57,307 nt of DNA, taken from NCBI GenBank assembly GCA_903890485.1, contig CAITBM010000124.1, positions 1-57,307 of the forward strand, given 5' to 3'. Within the stretch, counting starts at the first letter, position 1. The number at the start of each line of letters is the position of its first letter. Of the stretch, positions 15,580 through 24,995 are shown piece by piece. This stretch comes from an uncultured Opitutaceae bacterium. GTDB taxonomy: Bacteria; Verrucomicrobiota; Verrucomicrobiia; Opitutales; Opitutaceae. A program made the translations under genes and the position numbers. The notes under the pieces are model-generated. The model was not told the origin of the DNA. It was given only the letters and a program-made list of their open reading frames with translations, and made no database searches.

Positions 15580-16329
15580 TCAGGTCGACAGGAGGAAATA
15601 GGCGGTCCCGGCGGCGCCCAGGACCCCGACCGCCGAAACCACGAGGACCGGCAGCATGTCCACCCAGACGGTGGCCAAGTAGAGTCCCACCGCCGCGCCG
15701 GTCTCGGCCAATAGCGGGGTCGCCGATCCCTGGGCAAAGAACATGAAGCCGAAGAGCCCCAGTCCCAGGGCAGCGCGGAAACGCACGAAGGGGTAGAATG
15801 AGACGACTCCCAGGCCGAGCATGGTTGCCGTGAACAGGTCGAGGGCCCCCAGGAAAAGGAGCGGCTGGCCCATGATCTTGTTCACGTCCATCGCTGCGAT
15901 GGCGTCGGCGCCCGGAAGCACCTCGCCTGCGGCGGCCAGGATCAAGCAGGCGACAGCCGACCACATCCCGATCCGGGCCGCGTGGGCCTGCATGATCGCC
16001 GGGTCGACCTTGTCCTTGGTCTCCGCGGTCCGACCCTCGGCACCGGCAAGCATGTCCTCGACCGTGATGGGGGCCAGGGCGTCCTCCTTTTTCACCTGCG
16101 GGATCGCCTCCTTGACCTTCATCCGGAGCTTGCGCTTCTCGGGGAAGAGCTGGGCCTTCAGGTCGTCGTTGGAGCCGATGGCGGCCCAGTCCTCGAGCGC
16201 GGGATCGTACCAGAGCGTGTCGGCGGTCAATTGGCCGGTCTCGGCCAGCGAGACCAGCTGCTCCATGTGGAACGGGCCGCGGGCCTCGTTTTCAGACGCC
16301 TCGCGAATGTAGTATTCCTGCGTGGCCAT
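15580..16329 (-). CDS. GYF_2 (DUF4339) domain membrane protein
   Basis: The first ~55 residues form a GYF_2/DUF4339 domain: YYIREASENEARGPFHMEQL, then LTADTLWYDPALEDWAAI. In other bacteria this domain is often joined to membrane segments and is thought to bind proline-rich peptides. A charged linker follows. Four hydrophobic helices occupy roughly residues 120-249, including WSAVACLILAAAGEVL and VLVVSAVGVLGAAGTAYFLL. Total length is 249. The gene is the first in a possible unit with the YihY gene, 9 bp downstream, so a shared membrane function is possible. No biochemical role is established. Confidence 0.8.
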   Translation of the reverse strand: MATQEYYIREASENEARGPFHMEQLVSLAETGQLTADTLWYDPALEDWAAIGSNDDLKAQLFPEKRKLRMKVKEAIPQVKKEDALAPITVEDMLAGAEGRTAETKDKVDPAIMQAHAARIGMWSAVACLILAAAGEVLPGADAIAAMDVNKIMGQPLLFLGALDLFTATMLGLGVVSFYPFVRFRAALGLGLFGFMFFAQGSATPLLAETGAAVGLYLATVWVDMLPVLVVSAVGVLGAAGTAYFLLST

Positions 16330-16385
16330 GTGGGGAAAGGCTGGTTTGGGAGGATAGTGGCGGCAAGCGCGTTTTCTTGGAGGGC

Positions 16386-18143
16386 CTACATCCGCTCGAG
16401 CGTCTTAAGGCCCAGCAGCTCGAGGCCGGTCTCCAGGATGAGGAGGGTCCGGGCGCAGAGCAGGAGGCGGCGGGCCCGGACGACGGGGTCTTCGACGATG
16501 ACCTTGTCGGCGTTGTAGAAGCTGCTGAATTCCCCGGCCAGCTCGTAGAGGTAGAGGCAGAGGAAGTGGGGGCAGAGCGTCTCGGTCGCCAGGCGGAGCG
16601 TGTCCGAGAACTTGACCAATTTCCTGGCGAGCGCGATCTCGCCGGGCGTCTGGAACACGTCGGCGCCGGCCTCGGCGGCCGGATCGCCGCAGGAGAGACC
16701 GTGGCGCCTGAAGATCGAGCGGATCCTGGCAAGCGCGTAGAGGAGGTAAGCGGCCGTGTTGCCGTCCAGGGAGATCATCTTGTCCCAGGAGAACAGGTAG
16801 TCGCTCGCCCGATTCTGCGAGAGGTCGGCGTACTGCACGGAGCCGGTCCCGACGATCTCCGCGATCTGGCGACGCTCCTCCTCCGGGAAGTCCGGGCTCT
16901 TCTCGGTCACCAGGAGGTAGGCGCGCTCCGAGGCCTCGTCCAGTAGGTCCTTGAGCTTGATGTTGTCCCCCGTGCGGGTCTTCAGCGGCTTGCCGTCCTC
17001 GCCGAGCACGGTGCCGAAGTCGACGTGGACCAGCTTGGGGACCTTCCTGCCCGTCTTCGCGAACCACTTGCCCGCCGTCAGGAAGAGCTGCTCGAAGTGG
17101 TCGCCCTGGCGCTTGTCCACGACGTAGAGGATGCAGTCGGCGTGGAAGTGCTCCAGGCGGTAGAGGATCGTTGCCAGGTCGGTCGTCGCGTAGTTGGCGG
17201 CCCCGTCCGACTTGCGCACGATCATCGGCTGGGTCTTGAACCTCGGGTGCTCGGGGTGGAAGACGACCTGGGCCCCGTCGCTCTGGCTCGAGATCCCGCC
17301 CTGCGCCAGCTCCGTGTAGACCCGCGTCACCTTGTCGTTGTAGAAGCTCTCGCCCAGGGTCTCGTCAAAGTGGATGCCCAGCCGCTCGTAGATCAGCTGA
17401 AAGGCGGCCAGGCTCGCCGTGTTGATCCGCTGCCAGAGCGCCAGGTTCTCGGGATCGCCCGCCTGGAGCTTCACGAGCTCGTTACGGGCCTCCTCCATGA
17501 CCTTGGGGTCGGCCTCCGAGGCGGTGTTGCCGACCTTGTAGAGCCGCTCGAATTCGGCAATGGGGTCCCGGGCGACGGCTTCCTCGTCCAGGTGCCGTTT
17601 GCAGGCCCAGATCAGCTTCCCGTACTGGGTTCCCCAGTCGCCGATGTGGTTGTCGCGGACGACGCGGGCCCCGGTGAAGGCGAGGAGGCGCGACACCGCT
17701 TCGCCGATCACGGCCGAGCGCAGGTGCCCGACATGCATCTGCTTTGCGGCGTTCGGGGAGCTGTAATCGACCACCCAGGTCTCTCCCCGGTGGGCGGCCG
17801 ATGCGCCAGCCGCCAATTCCGTCGACGAGCGGTGCGCGGTGAGCCAGGCAAGGAGCATCGCGGGCTTGGCCGAGAAATTGATGAAGCCGGGGCCCGCCAC
17901 CGCCACCTCGAAGCTCTCAAGGATGTCGCCGGACAATTGCGCCACAACGGCTTTTGCAATGGGCTGGGGGGGCTTGCCCGCGCGCTTTGCAGCGGCCAGC
18001 ACCCCGTTGGCCTGGAAATCCCCGTGGCGCGGGTCGCTTGTGCGCACCCCGGGCGAGAACGAGCCCGGCTCCAGGCCTGCCGCGTCGGCAGCAGCCCTCA
18101 GGGCCTTCTCCAGCTCGCCAATCAAGTCGAACGCAAGGTGCAT
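16386..18143 (-). CDS. argS: Arginine--tRNA ligase
   Basis: This 585-residue class I synthetase charges tRNA-Arg with arginine in the cytoplasm. An N-terminal additional domain (about 1-110) precedes the catalytic core, which has SSPNAAKQMHVGHLRSAVIG (the HIGH-type motif is HVGH). The sequence then shows DNHIGDWGTQYGKL, VDKRQGDHFEQ and VDFGTVLGEDGKPLKTRTGD in the KMSKS-like region. The C-terminal DALR-type anticodon domain begins near residue 460. It is divergent from the phosphorylase gene at 18282. Confidence 0.97.
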   Translation of the reverse strand: MHLAFDLIGELEKALRAAADAAGLEPGSFSPGVRTSDPRHGDFQANGVLAAAKRAGKPPQPIAKAVVAQLSGDILESFEVAVAGPGFINFSAKPAMLLAWLTAHRSSTELAAGASAAHRGETWVVDYSSPNAAKQMHVGHLRSAVIGEAVSRLLAFTGARVVRDNHIGDWGTQYGKLIWACKRHLDEEAVARDPIAEFERLYKVGNTASEADPKVMEEARNELVKLQAGDPENLALWQRINTASLAAFQLIYERLGIHFDETLGESFYNDKVTRVYTELAQGGISSQSDGAQVVFHPEHPRFKTQPMIVRKSDGAANYATTDLATILYRLEHFHADCILYVVDKRQGDHFEQLFLTAGKWFAKTGRKVPKLVHVDFGTVLGEDGKPLKTRTGDNIKLKDLLDEASERAYLLVTEKSPDFPEEERRQIAEIVGTGSVQYADLSQNRASDYLFSWDKMISLDGNTAAYLLYALARIRSIFRRHGLSCGDPAAEAGADVFQTPGEIALARKLVKFSDTLRLATETLCPHFLCLYLYELAGEFSSFYNADKVIVEDPVVRARRLLLCARTLLILETGLELLGLKTLERM

Positions 18144-18281
18144 CGAGGCACTTCACCACCCCGGTGGTCGATGGCGCAAGCGTGGAGTCGATGCGCCGTT
18201 TTGGCTCGACATTTTCAGGGGAGTGTATTGGTTCTTACGCTTTCCCCGACCCGGGGGTCCTCCTATCCGCAACCACACTCC

Positions 18282-19628
18282 ATGACGAGCAAACGCAATA
18301 TTCCGGCCAGGCGCTTCATCAAACCTTCGTTCAACTTCCTTATCGAAAAGAAGCGTGACGGTGGTGAATTCACGCAGGAGGAGATCAGGTATATCATTGA
18401 TAGCACGCTGGATGGAGAAATGCCGATGCACCAGCTGGCCGCCCTGGCGATGGCCATCTACTTCTCGGGCATGTCCGCGCAGGAGACGGCTGACCTGACG
18501 GAGGAGATGATGCTCTCCGGCGAGGTGATCGACCTCTCCCATATCGCCAAGCCGAAGATCGACAAGTACTCGACCGGTGGCGTGGGCGACAAGACCTCGC
18601 TGGTCCTTGTGCCCCTGGCCATGGCCTCGGGCGTCGTCGTCCCGATGATGTGCGGCGTGGAGCACGACTACGTGATCAACACCCTGGAGAAGCTCGCGGC
18701 GATCCCCGGCTTCAAGGGCCACCAGACCAACGAGCAGTTTGCCCAGCAGCTGGCCAAGATTGGCGGCGCCATCATTGCCCAGAACGAGGACCTGGCCCCG
18801 GCCGACGCGAAGCTCTACGAGCTGCGCAAGGACACGGGCACGATCCCGAGCCTTCCCCTGATCACCGGCAGCGTCCTTTCCAAGAAGCTGGCCGAGGGCG
18901 CGGAGGGCCTGGTGATCGATGTGAAGTGGGGCAACGGCTCCTTCATCAAGGACCTTGAGCAGGCCAAGCAACTGGCCCGCTCGATGACCCGCGTCGGACG
19001 CTCCATGAAGCGCCGCTGCGTTGCCCTGGTGACCGACATGAACCAGCCGCTTGGCGACTCGGTTGGCACCGCCCTTGAGGTCAAGGAGGCGATCCAGCTG
19101 CTGAGGGGCGAGGGCCCCGAGGACGTGAAGGAATTGGTGCTGAAGCTCGGCATGGAGATCGTGCGCCTGGCCGGCGTCGCAGGCTCGACCCTTTCGGCAA
19201 AGCAGACGGTCCAGAGGCACCTGACCGACGGATCCGCCCTTGAGAAGTTCAAGGAGCTCGTGCGCGCCCAGGGCGGCGACACCACCTACATCGACCACCC
19301 CGAGAAATTCCCGCAGGCCCGGCACATCCGAAAGCTGCCCGCCCCGAAGCGCGGCTACGTTCACACCATCAACGCGGCCATGATCGCGCGCGGCGTGCAC
19401 CTCTTGGGCGCCGGCAAGGAGAATCCCCATGACAAGATCGACCACTCCGTCGGCGTCTCCGAGATCAAGAAGGTCGGGACCCAGGTGAAGCAGGGCGAGC
19501 CGCTCATGATGATCCATTACAACGACGAGGCGAAGCTCGAGCAGGCGCTCGAATACTTCAAGAACGCCTACCGCCTCGCCCCGAAGCGCCCGACGCCGCC
19601 CCCGGCGATCGTCGAGCGTGTCGCCTAA
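18282..19628 (+). CDS. Pyrimidine-nucleoside (thymidine) phosphorylase homologue with altered phosphate loop
   Basis: The 448-residue protein aligns along its length with DeoA/Pdp enzymes, which split thymidine or uridine with phosphate. Retained features are the phosphate loop DKYSTGGVGD (94-103), R182, and PLITGSVLSKKLAEG with S197 and K201 for the base. The C-terminal domain is also present. The second glycine-rich signature, usually SGRGLGHTGGTLDKLE, reads CGVEHDYVINTLEKLA at about 124-139, with no length change. This alters residues that normally contact phosphate or the lid. Activity may therefore differ: another ligand, or loss of phosphorolysis. Start ATG at 18282. Its stop overlaps the next gene's GTG by 11 bp. 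Confidence 0.78.
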   Translation: MTSKRNIPARRFIKPSFNFLIEKKRDGGEFTQEEIRYIIDSTLDGEMPMHQLAALAMAIYFSGMSAQETADLTEEMMLSGEVIDLSHIAKPKIDKYSTGGVGDKTSLVLVPLAMASGVVVPMMCGVEHDYVINTLEKLAAIPGFKGHQTNEQFAQQLAKIGGAIIAQNEDLAPADAKLYELRKDTGTIPSLPLITGSVLSKKLAEGAEGLVIDVKWGNGSFIKDLEQAKQLARSMTRVGRSMKRRCVALVTDMNQPLGDSVGTALEVKEAIQLLRGEGPEDVKELVLKLGMEIVRLAGVAGSTLSAKQTVQRHLTDGSALEKFKELVRAQGGDTTYIDHPEKFPQARHIRKLPAPKRGYVHTINAAMIARGVHLLGAGKENPHDKIDHSVGVSEIKKVGTQVKQGEPLMMIHYNDEAKLEQALEYFKNAYRLAPKRPTPPPAIVERVA

Positions 19629-20847
19629 GGCGGGCGCGCCGGTCCCGTCCATCGTGGTCGATCGCTCGTCCTGGTCGCGGCCTTGGGCGCAGCTCAAGTA
19701 CGTCACCTTCCAACCGGCCGTCTTCCCCCGCCTGCTGGGCGAGGTGTCTGACGACGCCCGTCCGGGCGACTGGGTCTCGGTGTACGACAAGAACGGTGAG
19801 CCCGTCGGGGCGGGCCTCTACAATCCCCGGGCCAAGATCCCCTTGAGGGTGGTTGCCCACGGGGCCCAGCCGATCGGGGAGGAGTACTTCGAGCAGGCGA
19901 TCCGCCGCGCGGTGGCGCTGCGCCGTGACCTCTTCAAGCTGGACGCCGTCTCAGACGCCTACCGCCTTGTGAATTCGGACGGCGACGGCCTGAGCGGCCT
20001 GACGATCGACCGCTACGCCGACGTGCTCCTGTGCGAGGTGGTGAGCCTCGGCATGGCCCAGAGGCTGCCCCGGTGGCTGCCGCTCCTCCACGAGCTGGCG
20101 GGCACCAAGTTCGCCCGGGTCCACGTGGACCATGACCTGGGGAGCCTGGAGGGGATAAAACCGTCGACCTTCAACGAGACCAACGCCGCGGCGCCGAGGA
20201 CGGTGAAGATCCGCGAGAACGGCATCCGCTACGAGGTCGACTTCGCCGAGGGACACAAGACCGGCTTCTTCTGCGACCAGAGGGACAACCGGCGCAAGAT
20301 AGCCCAGTTCGCGGCCGGGGCCAGGGTGCTCGACCTGTGCTGCTACACGGGTGGCTTCTCGCTCTCGGCCAAGGTTCTTGGCGGGGCGGGGGAGGTGACC
20401 AGCGTCGACCTGGACGAGGTCTCGATCGCGCAGGCCCGCCGCAACGCGAACCTGAACCAGGTGCGCCTGAGCTTCGTCCACGCCGACGCCTTCGCCTATG
20501 CCCGGCAGATGTTCCAGAACAAGGAGTCCTGGGACCTCGTGGTCCTCGATCCCCCGAAGTTCATCTTCACAAGGGACGCCGCGGGGAACTGGGAGGGCCG
20601 GCAGAAGTACGAGGACCTGAACCAGCTCTCCCTAGGCCTGGTGAAGCCGGGCGGAATCTTCGTGACCTGCTCGTGCTCGGGCCTCCTGAGCCTCGAGGAC
20701 TTTGAGCAGCACGTCATCAAGGCCGCCCACCGCCTCAACCGCAGGCTGCAGTTCTTCGACCGGACGGGGCCAGGGCCCGACCACCCGGTCTACTCGAATT
20801 GCCTTGAGGGCCGGTACCTGAAGGTGCTCTGGGCCCGGGTGCTCTAG
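19618..20847 (+). CDS. RlmI-like class I rRNA (cytosine) methyltransferase
   Basis: The 409-residue protein has a PUA-like N-terminal domain (about 1-85, including YDKNGEPVGAGLYNPRAKIP). A Rossmann methyltransferase follows, with LDLCCYTGGFSLSA near 240, SVDLD and the motif IV VVLDPPKF. RlmI in E. coli makes 5-methylcytosine at 23S rRNA position 1962; this homologue likely acts on the same site. The start is a GTG at 19618 that overlaps the phosphorylase stop. Confidence 0.88.
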   Translation: MSPKAGAPVPSIVVDRSSWSRPWAQLKYVTFQPAVFPRLLGEVSDDARPGDWVSVYDKNGEPVGAGLYNPRAKIPLRVVAHGAQPIGEEYFEQAIRRAVALRRDLFKLDAVSDAYRLVNSDGDGLSGLTIDRYADVLLCEVVSLGMAQRLPRWLPLLHELAGTKFARVHVDHDLGSLEGIKPSTFNETNAAAPRTVKIRENGIRYEVDFAEGHKTGFFCDQRDNRRKIAQFAAGARVLDLCCYTGGFSLSAKVLGGAGEVTSVDLDEVSIAQARRNANLNQVRLSFVHADAFAYARQMFQNKESWDLVVLDPPKFIFTRDAAGNWEGRQKYEDLNQLSLGLVKPGGIFVTCSCSGLLSLEDFEQHVIKAAHRLNRRLQFFDRTGPGPDHPVYSNCLEGRYLKVLWARVL

Positions 20848-20853
20848 CGCAGG

Positions 20854-21411
20854 CTAGGCGCGTCCCAGGTACGAGCCGTCGGCCGTGCTCACCCGAACGA
20901 TCTCGCCTTCCTTAACGAAGAGGGGGACCTGGATCATCAGGCCCGTCTCGAGCTTCGCCGGCTTCTGGACATTGCTGGTGGTGTCTCCGCGGATCCCGTC
21001 GGCCGACTCGATCACCTTCAGGTTCACCGCCGAGGGGATCTCAACGGTGAGCGGCTTGTCGTCCACGAAGAGGACATCCACCTTGCCACCTGCCGTCAGG
21101 TAGTTCTTCACGTCGCCCAGGGTCTCGGCCGTCATCTCGATCTGGTCAAAGGTGTTCGGGTCGATGAACGCGTACGAGTCGCGGTCGGCGTAGCTGAACT
21201 CGAGGGTGCGGCGGTCGGTCGGCAGCACTTCGATCGTGTCCGTGGAGGCGAAGCGCTGGTCCAGGGCCTTGCCGTAGCGCAGGTTGCGCATCTTGACCTG
21301 CACGAACGCGCGCAGGTTTCCCGGCGTGCGGTGCTGGGTTTCCATGACGAGGTGGGGCTCGCCGTTGTGTTTAATGACCTGGCCTTTGCGGATGTCGTTT
21401 GCTGCGGGCAT
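20854..21411 (-). CDS. efp: Elongation factor P
   Basis: EF-P binds ribosomes stalled at polyproline stretches. The 185-residue protein has the normal three beta-barrel domains (about 1-65, 66-125, 126-185). The domain III end YLGRA and the KPAKLETGLMIQVPLFVKEGE region are clear. The domain I loop tip, where E. coli has PGKGQAF with modified K34, reads PGNLRAF here (P30, G31, N32, L33, R34), so the modified lysine is replaced by asparagine. No modification genes (epmA, epmB, earP) are nearby. It is divergent from lpxC-fabZ. Confidence 0.95.
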   Translation of the reverse strand: MPAANDIRKGQVIKHNGEPHLVMETQHRTPGNLRAFVQVKMRNLRYGKALDQRFASTDTIEVLPTDRRTLEFSYADRDSYAFIDPNTFDQIEMTAETLGDVKNYLTAGGKVDVLFVDDKPLTVEIPSAVNLKVIESADGIRGDTTSNVQKPAKLETGLMIQVPLFVKEGEIVRVSTADGSYLGRA

Positions 21412-21554
21412 GGCGGACGTGCTTTTCTTGAGTGAGAAGGGTGTGCGGGAAGGTTCAGTCCTAAGGAAGCTGCCTTGCCTGTCAAGGCCCGGCCCGCCCC
21501 CTCTCCGCGCTTGCGCTGCCCGCCCCCTCTTGACGAAAATCCCTAACCCAAAAC

Positions 21555-22892
21555 ATGAAACAACGCACCCTGTCGCGCTCCGTAACCATCAAGGGAAGCG
21601 CGCTGCACACTGGCGAGGCCGTGACCTTAACCCTTAAGCCCGCGCCCGTTAACCACGGGGTGGTCTTCAAGCGCGTCGACCTCTCCGGTTCGCCCGAGAT
21701 CCAACCCCGGGTTGACCACATCACGGACCTGGTGCGCGCGACGACGATCCAGTCAGGCCACGTGAAGATCCACACCGTCGAGCACGTCCTGAGCGCCCTA
21801 AGCGGATGCTCGATCGACAACGTCGTGGTCGAGATGAACGCCTCGGAGGCCCCGATCATGGACGGCTCGGCCCGGCCCTTCGTGAACCTGATTATCGAGG
21901 GCGAGCCGGTCGAGCAGGAGAAGGAGCGCGAGTATTTCACGCTCGACGCTCCGGTGTCGGTCACGCGGGGCAACTCCTCGATCATCGCCATTCCCCACGA
22001 CGGCCTGAAGGTCTCGTGCACCTCGGCCGACGACCGGGGCATCCACACCCAGCACCTCTCGCTCTCGATCGACCCGGACACCTACGTCTCGCAGATCGCC
22101 CCGGCTCGAACCTTCACGATCTACGAGGACATCGAGGAGCTCCTCAAGCTCGGGAAGATCCGCGGCGGGTCGCTCGACTGCGCGGTCGTGATCAAGGGCG
22201 ACAAGGTGATGTCCAAGGAGCCCCTGCGCTTCAAGGACGAGTTCGTCCGCCACAAGATCCTGGACATCGTGGGCGACATCTCGCTGCTCGGCATGCCGCT
22301 GAAGGCGCACATCGTGGCAACAAGGCCGGGGCACGCCATAAACGCCGAGCTCACGAAGGCCCTCTTTGACCGGCTCCAGGAGCACCGCAAGGGGGGCGGC
22401 GCCAGGCGCAAGGGTGCCCTCCGGCCGACCCCGGCTATCGACGTGAAGTCACTCGATATCCGCAGCATCCTCGACATCCTGCCCCACCGCTATCCGTTCG
22501 TGATGATCGACCGCGTGGTGGAGATCAAGGGGACCGAGGAATTGGTCGCCATCAAGAACGTCACGTTCAACGAGCCGTATTTCAACGGGCACTTTCCGGG
22601 CAACCCGGTCATGCCGGGGGTCCTCCAGTTGGAGGCCATGGCCCAGGCTGCCGGCATCCTGATCGTGCGCTGGAACAACTGGGTCCCGAAGCCGGCGTTT
22701 TTCATGAGCGCCGACAAGGTGAAGTTCCGCAAGCCGGTCAGGCCCGGCGACCAGCTGGAGATCCACGCCAAGCTCACGAAGGTGAGGAGCGGGAAGATCG
22801 CGGTCGCCGAGGTGACCTGCAAGGTCGACGGCCAGGTGGTGTCGAGCGCTGACCTGATGATCACTATCCTCGACGAGGCCGAGATGGACTAG
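21555..22892 (+). CDS. lpxC-fabZ: Bifunctional LpxC (UDP-3-O-acyl-GlcNAc deacetylase) / FabZ (3-hydroxyacyl-ACP dehydratase)
   Basis: The 445-residue protein fuses two lipid enzymes. Residues 1 to about 285 are LpxC, the committed step of lipid A synthesis, with zinc ligands in HTVEH (H77) and [11 protein letters not shown] short basic linker ([13 protein letters not shown]) leads to FabZ, about residues 297-445. FabZ has [11 protein letters not shown] and the catalytic [19 protein letters not shown]. FabZ dehydrates 3-hydroxyacyl-ACP, the substrate also used for lipid A acylation, so the fusion couples competing pathways. The same fusion is known in Bacteroidota and some other Gram-negative lineages. 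It shows the cell makes lipid A. Confidence 0.96.
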   Translation: MKQRTLSRSVTIKGSALHTGEAVTLTLKPAPVNHGVVFKRVDLSGSPEIQPRVDHITDLVRATTIQSGHVKIHTVEHVLSALSGCSIDNVVVEMNASEAPIMDGSARPFVNLIIEGEPVEQEKEREYFTLDAPVSVTRGNSSIIAIPHDGLKVSCTSADDRGIHTQHLSLSIDPDTYVSQIAPARTFTIYEDIEELLKLGKIRGGSLDCAVVIKGDKVMSKEPLRFKDEFVRHKILDIVGDISLLGMPLKAHIVATRPGHAINAELTKALFDRLQEHRKGGGARRKGALRPTPAIDVKSLDIRSILDILPHRYPFVMIDRVVEIKGTEELVAIKNVTFNEPYFNGHFPGNPVMPGVLQLEAMAQAAGILIVRWNNWVPKPAFFMSADKVKFRKPVRPGDQLEIHAKLTKVRSGKIAVAEVTCKVDGQVVSSADLMITILDEAEMD

Positions 22893-22905
22893 GCCCCAAA
22901 GGGCC
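22892..22905. terminator. Possible bidirectional hairpin between lpxC-fabZ and hisI
   Basis: GGCCC and GGGCC around a CAAA loop lie between the convergent stop codons. The stem is only 5 bp and no long T run follows on either strand. A very similar hairpin occurs at another convergent end near 31983. Confidence 0.3.
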
Positions 22906-22908
22906 GCC

Positions 22909-23373
22909 CTATTTCTTCTTGTAGACCGCAGCGGGGTCAAACGCCCGCTCCGCCGCGAACTCGAGCGTGAGCGTCTCGGGGCGCTCCGGATCGGCGGACT
23001 TCGACAGCTTGCGGTAGAAGCACGAGGGATAGCCATTGTGGCAGGCGCCGAGGCCCGCGTTCTCGACGCGCAGGAGCAGCACGTCCTGGTCGCAGTCGAC
23101 GTACAGGTCGACCACCTTCAGCACGTTTCCCGACTCCTCTCCCTTCACCCAGAGCTTTCCGCGCGAGCGGCTCCAGTAGGTAGCCTTTTTCGTGCGGATG
23201 GTGTGGCCGAGAGACTCGGCGTTCATGAAGGCGAACATGAGCACCGCTCCCGTGGCGTGGTCCACGGTGATGCAGGGGATCATCCCATCCTCGCCGAATT
23301 TCGGCTGGAGGAGCTTTCCCAGTTCGACCTCGGGGGTCGTCGTGCGGGCGGGGAACGTGGCGGGTGTGGACAT
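22909..23373 (-). CDS. hisI: Phosphoribosyl-AMP cyclohydrolase
   Basis: HisI opens the adenine ring of phosphoribosyl-AMP, the third step of histidine synthesis. The 154-residue protein contains the metal sites DCDQDVLLLRV and GACHNGYPSCFYR. It also has VDHATGAVLMFAFMN and TYWSRSRGKLWVKG. The ATG at 23373 gives the expected length; a longer frame to 23499 lies over the next gene. No hisE domain is fused. Other histidine genes are not in the window. The neighbouring DUF971 gene is 14 bp upstream on the same strand. Confidence 0.95.
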   Translation of the reverse strand: MSTPATFPARTTTPEVELGKLLQPKFGEDGMIPCITVDHATGAVLMFAFMNAESLGHTIRTKKATYWSRSRGKLWVKGEESGNVLKVVDLYVDCDQDVLLLRVENAGLGACHNGYPSCFYRKLSKSADPERPETLTLEFAAERAFDPAAVYKKK

Positions 23374-23387
23374 GGTGGACAAGGGCT

Positions 23388-23696
23388 TCAGGTCGGGGGC
23401 AGGTCGCCCAGTTTCCTCAGGTAGTCGTACGTGTAAAGGCCGCTCCCGTGCCCGTCGCTGAAGTCGAACCGGATCGCGTAGTTGCCGATCTGCTGCCATC
23501 CGACGACGCGGACCCCCGCGTGGTCGGCCTTCGCCTCGCCGCCGTACTTGTTGCCGAACACGTCGTGCTCGCCCATGTTGGAGGCGCTCGGCGAGGCGCG
23601 GCGCAGGAGCTCGTGGGAGATGAAAGATTCGCCGCCGTCGGACCAGGCGATCGCGACGTCGTTTCCGATGGATTGAATGTTGGAGGGCGTCTGCAT
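23388..23696 (-). CDS. DUF971 (gamma-butyrobetaine hydroxylase N-terminal-like) protein
   Basis: The 102-residue protein matches DUF971, a small fold that is also found fused to BBOX1-type hydroxylases and Mrp/ApbC proteins. Recognisable are VAIAWSDGGESFISHELLRR near the start, then VVGWQQIGNYAIRFDFSDGH and SGLYTYDYLRKL near the end. The ATG at 23696 gives a typical length; the upstream extension overlaps the GH5 gene end. Its role is unclear, but some relatives assist iron-sulfur proteins. It likely sits in a unit with hisI. Confidence 0.82.
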   Translation of the reverse strand: MQTPSNIQSIGNDVAIAWSDGGESFISHELLRRASPSASNMGEHDVFGNKYGGEAKADHAGVRVVGWQQIGNYAIRFDFSDGHGSGLYTYDYLRKLGDLPPT

Positions 23697-23766
23697 GCGG
23701 CGGGAGTCGTGGCTCGCGGGGCTCCCACCATCCGATGGGTCGGTCCGGTTCGCAAATCCCATTTGG

Positions 23767-24921
23767 CTAGGGTGCAAGCCCGAGCGCCTTCAGGCACTGT
23801 GGGTCCATCCTTCGAACGCCGGCCGGGTCGGTCGTCGCCACTCGGAACCCCCCCGCGTAGTCCCACATGGTCCAGCCCGCGCCGTTTTTCTCGCAGAGCT
23901 CGCGCACGTCCCGGATCCAGGCGTAGCGGCTCCCCTCGGGCGCAACCTTGGTGTAGACCCCGAACTCGTTGCACGTGAGCGGGACCTTGTGGGCCCTTCC
24001 CCAGGCGAAGGCCAGTTCCAGCCGGGCGGCGATCCATTCGCGCGTGGCGTTGTACGCCTCGAGCTCCCTCTTGGCCGCCGGGTCAGTGAGGGCGGCGATC
24101 TGGGAGGCCTTAGCCGCGGGGTCGACGGGATAGGCGATCCCTGAGAGGGCCTTTTCCCCGGCGCCCGCCCAGCTCGCCCCCTGGTGCGTCTCGGCCATGG
24201 GCTCATAGAAATGGAGATTATAGACCACGTTGTCGTCGGCAAAGGGCGTGAACGCCGCCAGCTCGTCGACACCGCTCCAGCGGTTGGAGGTCACGATGAT
24301 CGTGTGCTTGGGGGCCCCGGCGCGCATGGCGCGGAAGAGCCCCTGCTGGACCCACCTCCAGCGCTCGAGATCCATCTTGCCCGCCGGCTCGTTCATGGTC
24401 TCCAGGAAGACGCGGTCGGGGTTTCGCGCCGAAAGGTGCTTGGCCACCGCGCCCCAGAGCGCGGAGGCCTTGAGCGCGAGCGTGTCGTCGGTTGCGAGCC
24501 GGTTCTTCGTGTCCTCCCGGGCATGCCAGTCGACAATGACGGCGAGCCCGGTCGAGAGGATGTGGTCAAGAGCCAGGTCCAGGTCGGGAAGGAACTCGGG
24601 CTTGAGCACGTCCGGGTGCTCGGGGTCGAAGAACATCTCAAATTCGACGGGGTAGCGGACGTGGGTGAAGCCCGCGTCGGCAATGAGGGCGAAATCCGCG
24701 GGCTTGTCGTAGCTGGCGAACCAGGCGTGCGAGTAGGCGCCGCCCGCACTCGGGATCTGCGAGAACCAGTGGGAGAGGTTCACCCCCCGGGAAAGCGCCG
24801 TTAGCCTGGCCGAGGGAACCTCGGCCCGGGCCGGGACGAAGGCGCAGAGGAAGAGCGCCAAAGCGCACGCCGGGAGAGTGGGGCGGAAAAGGGGGGTACT
24901 TGGGCTCATACCCCGGATCAT
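23767..24921 (-). CDS. Glycoside hydrolase family 5 (cellulase-like), secreted
   Basis: The 384-residue protein has an N-terminal signal peptide (hydrophobic core LPACALALFLCAFVPARA) and a TIM-barrel GH5 domain. Landmarks are RGVNLSHWFSQ, GFTHVRYPVEF, VIVDWHA, the acid/base glutamate in ETMNEP near residue 185 and the nucleophile glutamate in TCNEFGVY near 330. WTMWDYAGGF follows. GH5 enzymes act on beta-1,4-glucans, mannans and related chains. The start may be ATG at 24921 or the nearby ATG at 24909. The sequence does not tell which glycan it cuts. Confidence 0.9.
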   Translation of the reverse strand: MIRGMSPSTPLFRPTLPACALALFLCAFVPARAEVPSARLTALSRGVNLSHWFSQIPSAGGAYSHAWFASYDKPADFALIADAGFTHVRYPVEFEMFFDPEHPDVLKPEFLPDLDLALDHILSTGLAVIVDWHAREDTKNRLATDDTLALKASALWGAVAKHLSARNPDRVFLETMNEPAGKMDLERWRWVQQGLFRAMRAGAPKHTIIVTSNRWSGVDELAAFTPFADDNVVYNLHFYEPMAETHQGASWAGAGEKALSGIAYPVDPAAKASQIAALTDPAAKRELEAYNATREWIAARLELAFAWGRAHKVPLTCNEFGVYTKVAPEGSRYAWIRDVRELCEKNGAGWTMWDYAGGFRVATTDPAGVRRMDPQCLKALGLAP

Positions 24922-24995
24922 GACCCCTTAAGTGTATCTTTCCAGACCGTTTGCAATTGCCCCCATCCGCGCGGCAGGCTATCCCTATCCGCCTC

